Source of the DNA: Emydura subglobosa
Taxonomy: Eukaryota > Chordata > Testudines > Chelidae
DNA length: 64,000 nt
Direction of reading: 5' to 3'
NCBI GenBank assembly: GCA_007922225.1
Contig: ML680086.1
Coordinates: 4,890,259-4,954,258, forward strand
A program made the translations under genes and the position numbers. How positions within the stretch are numbered: the first letter of the stretch is position 1; every line of letters starts with the position of its first letter. Positions 56,230 through 64,000 of the stretch are shown piece after piece. The notes under the pieces are model-generated. The model worked only from the letters and a program-made list of their open reading frames with translations. It had not been told where the DNA came from and did no database searches.

Positions 56230-57680
56230 TATAATCAAATTCCCTTAACTGTCTCTTTGTTAAGCTAAATAGATTGATCTCCTTGACTCTATCACCATAA
56301 AGCAGGTTTTTTAATCCTTTAATCATTCTCGTGGCTCTTCTGTGAACCTTTGCCAATGTCCTTCAACATCCTTTAAATTGTGAGCACCAGAGCTGGACAC
56401 AGTATTCCAGCAGCAGTTGCACCAGTGCCAAATATAGAGAGCAAATAACCTCTTTACTCCTACTTGAGATTCCTGTTTATGAATCCAAAGATTGCATTAG
56501 CCCTTTTGGCCACAGAGTAATGCTGGGAGCTTTTGTTCAGCTGATTATCCACCAGGACCCCCCAGTCTTTTTCAGAGTCCTACTTCCCAGGATAGAGACC
56601 TCCATCCTGTAAATATGGCCTACATTCTTTGTTCCTAGATGTATACATTTACTTTAGCCATATTAAAACACACATTGTTTGCTTGCATGCAGCTTACCAA
56701 GTGATCCAGATTGCTCTGTATGAGTGACCTATTCTCTTCATTATTTATCACTCCCCCACAATTTCTTTGTGTTGGGATTCCCTCTGAGTCTTTTTCCTCT
56801 GGGTTCCCCAGGATTCAGCTCAACTCCAGACTCGTCACTCAGATTATGCTTTATTGGCATACACTCAAACTACACTTGAGTTGATCAGGCTCAAGTGTGG
56901 GGAGGGTTCACAGTTATACCACAAGTCCAAAGAATATGAGTATTGGTTACTTTATATACAGGATTAACTATATCCTGACACATGAATCTTTCCTTGCACA
57001 GTGTATCATGCATGCTGTGATTGGTAAGGTTATTTTCAGAATTATCCACGTACATATCATGATTTGTTCAATGCTTCTTGTATACAACGTATTTTGTAAA
57101 TTTCCTCCCAGTCTACTTATGGTTCTTCAACACATCTTTTTTACTACTGCCACACTTTATTCAGTTATTTTTACAGCTTATCTTCTCCTTTGTCCTTGGT
57201 AACGGAGGCCTACGATACCAAGTTATGCCTACACTCTGTCATCTGCAAACTTTATCAGTGATAATTTTATGTTTCCTTACAGGTCATCAATATAAATGTT
57301 AAATATAGTAGGGGCAAGAACTGACCCCTGTGGAACCCCACTAGAAACACACCCATTTGATGATGACTACCCCATTTACAATTACATTTTGAGACCCATC
57401 AGCTAGCCAGCTTTTAATCTATGTAATGTGTACTGTGTTAATTTTATATCATTCTAATTTTGTATTCAAATGTCATGCTACCAAGTCAAATGCCTTATAG
57501 AAGTCTAGGTATACTATAACAATACTATTCCTTTTATCAACCCAATTTGTAATCTCATCAAAAGAAGATATCACCTTAGTTTTGGCAAGATCTATTTTCC
57601 ATAAACCCATGTTGATTGGTATTAATTATGTTACCCTCCCTTAATTCTTTATTAATCATGCCCCAAGGTCTAAAATTTAG
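56230..57680 (-). mobile_element. CR1 LINE, antisense, split by a solo LTR
   Basis: The plus strand carries CR1 text reversed: CACCAGAGCTGGACACAGTA, then GATTATCCACCAGGACCCCC. After the LTR come TCATCTGCAAACTTTATCAG (reversed reverse-transcriptase motif ..FADD) and GACCCCTGTGGAACCCCACT. It is a different, more diverged subfamily than the copies at 26, 33 and 43 kb. Interrupted at 56770-57233. Inactive. Confidence 0.85.
56770..57233 (-). mobile_element. Solo LTR in CR1
   Basis: A 464-bp TG...CA insert starts TGTTGGGATTCC and ends TATGCCTACA. Flanks are CTTTG (56765-56769) and CTCTG (57234-57238), a 5-bp duplication with one change. On the minus strand there is a TATA box TGTATATAAAG near 56960 and AATAAAGCATAATC near 56857, then a U5 ending CCCAACA. 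Without it the CR1 text reads through. No retroviral genes. Confidence 0.88.
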
Positions 57681-57689
57681 ACACGCAGG

Positions 57690-58550
57690 GAATTTTTTTA
57701 GCAGAAAGTTAGGCTCCAACTGAGTTAAGGCACCTACAACATTAGGTAGCAAACAAGTAGGGGTTTCATGGGTTGCAGTGATGCTGTGCATGGGGACTTA
57801 AGTGCCTACCTCCAGAATTTTTTACATACTTAAATCGCTTCATGGATTATATGGTAGGTTTTTTCTTTTCTCAGAGGAACATCAGACAAACCCTAAACAA
57901 GTTTGGACAACATCTTTAAACAAAGAATAAATCACATCCAGAGCAGACTGAAGATTTACTGCTGTATACACTACTCCTAAACACCTACTGCCTGATCACT
58001 TCCGGCCACCTTCCTTTTCTACTTGGTCCAACGTGGTTTACTGGGGGGTAAGCTAACAAGTTGCAGCTATCCCAGGATCTACTGGTAAACCCTTTCCTCT
58101 CTGCATATAATCCTTACCTCAAATCTTGGGGCTTTCTGTCCCAGCTATCATCCTCGACTTTTAAGACTTCAGAGGCATAATGTACCCTCTCACAAAACTA
58201 CATACCCAGTAATGCAGGAGTTTGAGGAACCCAAGGAATATAGAGGCAACTCTGCAAACAGAAAGTGTCCGAAGAAGAGGCCTTAGAGGGATTCATGGGT
58301 ATGTTAAACACATTAATGTGCCCCCATATTTGTCACACTAGTTCCTCCCTGGTGACTATGCTGCTTGAGGAAACTGACTGTGCTGGGCTGTCTGAGTAGC
58401 TGAGCCGAGCAGAACAGTTTGAACCCCACTGTTGGCAGGTGTGGGGGCAAGGAAGGCTTAGGACTCACAGGCAATGGCAATCTGTGGGGCAACACTTGAC
58501 TCAAGGGCCTGCCAAACTGCGCACTGTCCCTTTAAGAATCAAGGTGGAGA
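57690..58550. other. No gene seen
   Basis: Unassigned sequence upstream of the second CpG island. It contains no supported ORF or repeat. Confidence 0.45.
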
Positions 58551-58838
58551 AGCGTGTATGACAGTATAAAATGCGCAAGCGCGAGCGACTGACGGTGGAG
58601 ACCTATTTAACACTGAGGAAAATGGTAGGCGCATTTTCCAGTAAGTGTCGTGTAGCTAAGAGGGAACCTATTTCGTGGCGCTGCCAACGTGGTGTTGCGC
58701 ACGCACGCTGTGTGCCGTGAAACCTGGTCCCCAGCGGTGAGTTTTCTGGCGCTACCGGAAGTGGCTGCAGAGAACCGAGCTGAGCAGAGCCTCCGACCGA
58801 CCTGTGCTGTGCTGCCCGCCTCACCCACTACGGGCACC

Positions 58839-58856
58839 ATGGAGCCGGGCGCCTGA
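58839..58856 (+). promoter_or_regulatory. Short upstream ORF
   Basis: ATGGAGCCGGGCGCCTGA encodes MEPGA and a stop, with a good context (CACC before the ATG). It ends 26 bp before the next ATG. If the transcript starts near the ETS site, it could reduce translation from the downstream ATG. Confidence 0.5.
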
Positions 58857-58882
58857 GGGCGGAGCGGTGCCCTGTCCCCGAC

Positions 58883-58907
58883 ATGCCAGCCGGGCCCATC
58901 GGCGCAG
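58883..58907 (+). CDS. Candidate first coding exon, gene unknown
   Basis: An ATG at 58883 opens MPAGPIGA and reaches a donor GCAG/GTACCC at 58907/58908, leaving a split codon. It sits in the CpG island downstream of an ETS site. Eight residues are too few to name a gene. The exon may also be non-coding. The next exon would be to the right; none was found up to 64000, so intron 1 would exceed 5 kb. Confidence 0.35.
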
Positions 58908-59499
58908 GTACCCGGCCCTCCCTGGGCGGCGGGTACAGCCAGGCGCCCGTGCGGGGAGGAAGGGGGCCGGGCCGGGCCGCACAGCGGTAGCCCCTGCGGG
59001 GAGGCCTGGGCAGCGGGTGGGGCGCGTCCGCCCTTAGGCGCGGTGGGAGCAGGGCCGGCCTGTGGAGGCCTGCGGCTGGCTACTCACGGGGCGGGCTTGG
59101 CTTCGGCCTGTGCGGGGCCGACAGGCTGGGCCCAGCCCTGCGCGGGGTGCCCGGGACAGGCGGTGTCTGAGGCGGGAAGGGGCGCCTGGCGCCCGCGTTG
59201 GGAGAAGTTAGCCCAGGGGCCGAGCCCTGGCCCTGCCCTAGCCACCTGGGTGGTGCGCTCTGGACCTGGACGGGTTTGAGGGCCGCGCGACCCGCCCTGC
59301 ACCGAGTGGGGTCACGAGCAGCGAGGAGCGCTTTGCTTCTGTACGGGTGCTGCTGCTGTCAGATCTGGCCGGGCCCGGCTCACCTGTAGCGGGGCTCGCC
59401 AGGTCAGGCCGGGCCAGTGCAGTGTCTGTGGCGGGCATCCCTGGCCGCGGCGGGAGAAGCCCGCCCAAGTCCGGACTAAGCAGATCGGGCTCAGAAGCA

Positions 59500-60575
59500 G
59501 CTCCCTGTTAACTGACGGGGGGGGCCTGGCGGGAAATGGGATCAGCTGCTGCCTCTAGACAGCATAGACAGGTGCCTGAATCTCAGGCGTTTTTGCCAAT
59601 TCCTGCACTAGAGCTTATAGCTTAGGTTGAAGTAATACAATAAGAACCAGAGGGTGGTGAATTGGAAATTGCCTTTAGAGCATGAGGCAATAAAATAGAA
59701 AGGGGTTTGAACAGGTTATTAGGAGTTAGATTTTGGCCTTCAGTTGGTTTATAATATATGAAACTGTGTTGGGGGATTACCTTGGAATTTCCAGACCCCA
59801 TGGAGCCATAATGAGCTACAAAAAAGGATTTCCCCCTTCAGTTAGGCCCAAGGCCAGTACTGTTTGAGAAACCCAGGTGTCCTGTGACCCAAGCTGCTGG
59901 GGAACTAAGCTGGGATTTCTGCAAGAGTGCTTGTTCTATCCTGCTGGGGGAGGGAGGATCTATCTTTTATATTGGCTCCAGATTAAGTGTTATAAATTTG
60001 AAGATCTGCCTTAACAAGTTGTAGAAATACAGTGCATAGGGATGGAGATAGGAATGTTTCTGTTAGTATCTCCTTTTGTTAGACTCCCCCATGAATAACT
60101 TCAGTGCCTCTCTGTTGCTGCTCAGGAAAGCTATCTGTAGTAGGACACTTTCGTGATTCTTGATTTTTCACAGCTGGTATTCAGAAATGTTGGTAGCAAC
60201 AAACTCTGCTGCTGCATGTCAAAGCTCTGAGAATGGCAGAGGCCTAGGAGCTGATTGTAGACTAAGACTGCTTTGGTGGATTGTATTAAGATCATCTCCA
60301 AGAGACAGAGCAAGTGATGCAGCTAGTTTATAAAGGATTGGGGGTTTACTCATGAATGGTCAAAGTACCATCTACAGAAATTCAGCCTGCCTACTAATAG
60401 CATAGTGTTCATTCTATAAGATTTGTTTTCATTGTGACCTTCTTTTGAAGGCTCCAGTGGACCAAGCTGAAGAGACTCAACTCAGCTTATCGTGTTAGAG
60501 ATGGAATGTTGTCTGTAGATGAGTCAAGTGTGCATTACTCCCTGGTGCATCCAGGAGATTGACTTGTCCTCTCCA
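59500..60575. other. No gene seen, presumed intron
   Basis: Ordinary sequence following the CpG island. No exon or repeat could be supported. Confidence 0.45.
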
Positions 60576-60579
60576 GTCC

Positions 60580-61370
60580 ATAGTTGTACAGTTTAAGGCA
60601 AGGAGGGAACCACCATATCCTGTAGTCTAACTTCCTGTATAGCAGAGGTCACCAGCACCCCCACACGTGACATCCAACAACTGAAATCAGATAAAAATAT
60701 TATGGCCCACAAGAGACTAGACTGTTATGTACCACAGGCAGAGAATAGGAGGGACCAAAGCATACCACTGCCTTAGGACTCCGTTAGTGGCTAGGAAACA
60801 GTTAAGTAAAATATAGCTAGGTAATCCTGACAACAGACCTGCACATATGTGCTGCAGAAGGTGAAACCCCCAGAGTCACTGCCAGTCTGGCTGGGGGGAA
60901 AATTCCTTCCTGACCCCACATGTTACTTTAGACCCTGAGTGTGAGCAAGAACGAGCCAGCTAAGTACTTGAGAGAGAATGCTTGGTGCAGTCTCAAGCCT
61001 TGACCCTCCCTGTCAATGTCCCAATTCCAGCCATGGCACTCCTAGTTGGGAAGCAAGGAGATAAAACAAACAAACACAGAGACACTGGAGGGGGGGAGAA
61101 TCCCTTTCTGACCCTTACGGGTAGCTTTTAGGAATATAAGATATAAATGGAAGTGAACCTCAGAGCTGCTGAACCTTACCCCTACCATCAAAAGCAATGC
61201 TTCCAGAGTGCATCTTGAATTTTTCAAAACTTTGTTGTAGGTACAAACTTCCCTGAACTTCTGCCATCCAGAGTTTGGGTAGTCTTCAGGAAATTCTTCC
61301 TTGCACATCCCCCAGCTGACTTTCATTCTGTCTACTCTAGTGTCAATCTTGTTACCTCCCTGAAGCTTCC
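60580..61370 (-). mobile_element. CR1-like LINE 3' region, antisense
   Basis: GGGAAAATTCCTTCCTGACC occurs at 60896 and a related AGAATCCCTTTCTGACCC at 61098. On the minus strand these match the GGTCAGGAAGGAATTTTC phrase of the sense copy at 29440-29812. The surrounding text is diverged, and no coding part is recognised. The two phrase copies suggest two adjacent fragments. Confidence 0.55.
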
Positions 61371-61374
61371 TATG

Positions 61375-61845
61375 AAGAATCTGCTTCTGTCCCAGTGGAA
61401 TCCAAGCAGTGCCACATATTTGGCCCTCCTGTAGGGATTTTAACTTGAGGATGTCAAATGATCTTACAAACCATGTTGAATCTCCCAGTCCTACTATGAT
61501 TTAGGTATGCATTCATAGCCCATTTTACATATGAACATGCTGAGGCAGAGCGAGACTAGATACCCACATTTGAAATTTGTGATCTTAAAAGTGGGCCCAT
61601 AATCCATGTTTAAGAGCCTAAATTAAGTGGTTTGATTTTTGGAAGTTGAGTGCCTGTAAAGTCCACTGACCTAATTGGATACTATTAGGTGCTCATCACC
61701 TTTGGAAACCAGGTCACTTTAAAAGCTAAGTGCCTTATAGATTTAGGAATCTAGCTTGAGTTACCCACAGATGAAAATTTTGGCCATAGTTGCTTGCCTA
61801 AGGTCTGTTGGAGCAGGGAATAAATTTTATTTTATTTTTTGTCCT
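61375..61845. other. No gene seen
   Basis: Unassigned sequence between two mobile elements; an A/T-rich TTTTATTTTATTTTTTG run lies near 61824. Confidence 0.45.
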
Positions 61846-61849
61846 GTGC

Positions 61850-62778
61850 TTTTTCCCCAAGAGGCTGCTGTGACCTGTTCCTGCCTAGGGTAGCCCACCT
61901 GAAAATGCCAACATCAGGCTGCAAAAGGAGACCAGAGACTCCAACTGCAGTGTTAGGCACCAGTTTGGGGTACACCAACCAGTCATAAATAGTGCTTCTG
62001 ATCCTCCCCAAACTATGAAGAAGCTAAAAACAAGAAGTTACACAGCCCCCTTTATTGCATTTCATTCTCTGGCCCCTAGTTAGCAACTAGGTTCAGTTAT
62101 TAAAACTCTATTCCCTTTACCAAAATGTTCTCCTGATCCACACCAGTACTGGTTTGGCTCTTTGGCCAGCATGATATTTTTGGCTATTGCAAACTAAAGA
62201 TTTATTATAAAAGGACAGAAACAAGATGAGAGATACATACAAATGACTGCAAAGTCCAGATATATCTGATTCCTAGCAGTGTTGTGGAGTTTGCAGGTTT
62301 GTACAGTTCCTCTGGATTACAGCCAGTACGGGTCTCAGTCCTTTGTTCAAGGCATCAGAAGTTGATCCAGAGACAAGAATGAAGACAAGATGGAGATGGT
62401 ACAGCTGCATTTTAGAGTCCCCTGTTCATGGACGTATTCTTACATGTCCTGATGACTCAAAAGGTGCAGCCCCTTGATTCTTTCGTTGAATTCATCGTAC
62501 AGTTGAGTTCTCTTGATGGGTCATTAAGCAGGCTTAGTGCTGCTGCGATCCTGTGTGGGGGTGCTACCCAGAAACACAGCACAAGTTTGAAATACAAATA
62601 TTCCATACATATTTAGAACTCGTAATACAAAACTGGTGCATATGTATAAACAATATTATTCTACTTAGCAAATTATAACCTTTCCACTGGTATCTAATAT
62701 AGCATATCTTTGTAAGATTCATTGTAATTTTGCAATATTAATATCAATAACTGATCACTTATTCCAGACAGTGTCACA
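61850..62778 (-). mobile_element. LTR of the 12.1-13.2 kb family, copy 3
   Basis: It aligns with copy 1 throughout: AGGGTAGCC, CAGGCTGCAAAAGGAGA, AGCCCCCTTTA(T/C)TGCATTTC and AGTTTGCAGG. The shared end is CAGTGTCACA at 62778. On the minus strand AATAAA is conserved (62216-62211). The TATA region is decayed. It lies in the presumed first intron of the plus-strand gene, in the opposite orientation. Confidence 0.7.
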
Positions 62779-62784
62779 GTTTCT

Positions 62785-64000
62785 CTCATGAGAACTGCAA
62801 GAGCAAGAAATCCATGATTTATGCTATCCAAAAAGCAGTTAGGAATCCTAGTTTTCAACTGACCTGTTAATTTCTGATTGTAGTGGCTTCTAAGAACTAC
62901 TAAAATAAAGCCAGAGTTGAAATGGATGTGGAGGAAGCAAGATGACCATCCAAATGACCTGTCAATATTTTAAGTATCCTGAATTTTATTAAAATTCAAC
63001 AAATATTTTAGATTCAAAACCTCTCAATTGCTCCACCAAACAAAATGTATTTGTACCTCCTCTGATTTCCCTATGAAATCTGAGCTGGAGTGTTTCATTC
63101 TGTGCTGCTTCTGAGGACATAAGCACTTCTTGTTGCCACATTTGAGAGGCTATGAAATAATTTAATGAATTTAGGTGGAGAAAATAACTTGCAGATTTTC
63201 TTTCCCCAAAGTCACATTTTCTTTAACTTTGATGGGTAGTGTTAGCAAGTTGAATGTGAAGATAACTGTCTACCTCACTTTGAAACTTGACTATCTTCCC
63301 AAATTTCACAGGGACAGGGAGCTGCAGTGGAAGTACAGCTATTAACTGTTGTTTTGGACCAATTTTAGGGGTTTTATGAAGTTAAACTTCAAGAACATAC
63401 CAAAATATAAACTTAAATTAAAACCTACACTTTGCTTAATTTATTTTTAAAGTCTCATCTCTCTTAACTTGTCCTGGTTATAAACAATTGTGTGGAACCG
63501 ATTCAAATGCTTGCATGATCCGGAAAACTTCCAGGTAGTGGTCCTAGATTGTTTACATTTAGCTATGGGTCTTTTGGCTTTGGTCCATACACATACGGAC
63601 AATTTTATAGTGCTCAAAACAAGCATCAGGAAGAGGAAATATCTTTCTGGTAATCAAACAAGGGACAAATCTGTTGTTACAAAGGCTCTTAACAAATACC
63701 ATGAGATTTGAATCAATATAACCAAATCACAGCAGTCACGAAAACCAAATTCTGAGTTTTGACGACTGACCAAAAAAATTTGCTTAAAAAAACTCCTACA
63801 TAGTAAAACCAAAAAGTCTGATAGGTAGCCAAGTATAGATGCATCTAATAATGCAAATCCTTAAGATCAGGCAGTCAGCTGTGAGAACAGAGCCCTGGAG
63901 GAGGCCCTCCCATTGTTCCTGCTCCCAGGACTGTCCTTCCCCATACGTAGCCAAGTTATATCCTCCCCATGTATGTTCCCTGAAGAAGGTAGGCAAAATC
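62785..64000. other. No gene seen, presumed intron
   Basis: AT-rich sequence with only short random ORFs. No exon was supported. Confidence 0.45.

Larger units (their letters stand above)
58560..59480 (+). promoter_or_regulatory. CpG-island promoter
   Basis: Dense CpG sequence with an NRF1-like TGCGCAAGCGCG (58572-58583) and an ETS site ACCGGAAGT (about 58755-58763). It is TATA-less at the probable start. An 8-bp inverted repeat GGAAAATG/CATTTTCC lies at 58617-58639. The ETS site lies about 80 bp upstream of the first ATG, as in housekeeping promoters. The plus-strand exon below follows it. Confidence 0.8.

Noticed and set aside
58883..58907. Naming the exon as SF3A1 because it begins MPAGP
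   Set aside because: Five shared residues are not evidence, and the rest of the peptide and the exon end do not agree with what I know of that protein.

Overview
This looks like vertebrate nuclear DNA, most probably from a turtle. It contains several CR1 LINEs of the sauropsid type, a DIRS-type retrotransposon, PIF/Harbinger elements with both a nuclease gene and a Myb/SANT gene, hAT-type MITEs, fold-back tRNA-derived repeats resembling the Cry SINEs of cryptodiran turtles, and an old Tx1/L1-like LINE. The turtle assignment is inference from repeat composition. There are no operons, no CRISPR array, no rRNA and no intact tRNA gene. A 10-base run of N at 40596-40605 marks an assembly gap.

Host gene content is very thin. 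Two CpG-rich promoter islands are the only convincing signs of host genes. The first, about 16.87-18.0 kb, holds an inverted pair of YY1-type sites, NRF1-like sites and a candidate minus-strand first coding exon with a strong splice donor (17469-17417). The second, about 58.56-59.48 kb, holds an ETS site, a short upstream ORF and a candidate plus-strand first coding exon (58883-58907). If both are real, genes diverge from these islands and most of the window is intronic or intergenic. One unassigned minus-strand ORF (9970-9566), ending in a poly(A)-signal-like sequence, could be a terminal exon. I could not name any host gene.

Layout. 0-4 kb: MITEs, then an antisense CR1 split by a solo LTR. 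4-6.7 kb: a decayed PIF/Harbinger element with convergent nuclease and Myb/SANT remnants, invaded by a GC-rich repeat with a DLEELP-repeat ORF. 7-16 kb: mostly unassigned sequence, with a hAT element containing an LTR. 16-18.3 kb: a hAT-like MITE and the first CpG island. 18.3-23 kb: SINE, GC-rich and LTR fragments. 23-32.2 kb: two minus-strand DIRS fragments (23.6-24.4 and 29.8-32.2 kb) separated by CR1 insertions, including a CR1 inside a CR1. 33-37 kb: a long antisense CR1, then a Tx1/L1-like LINE split by a solo LTR. 37-43 kb: mostly unassigned, with a MITE at the assembly gap. 42.9-45.5 kb: another long CR1. 45.6-53.5 kb: Harbinger nuclease and Myb/SANT elements plus LTR-like elements. 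53.5-54.7 kb: a LINE reverse-transcriptase pseudogene. 55-57.7 kb: CR1, SINE and a third solo LTR. 58.5-64 kb: the second CpG island and presumed intron.

Nested insertions are the main theme. Three solo LTRs sit inside older LINEs with 4-, 5- and 6-bp target duplications, and they give a relative order of events.
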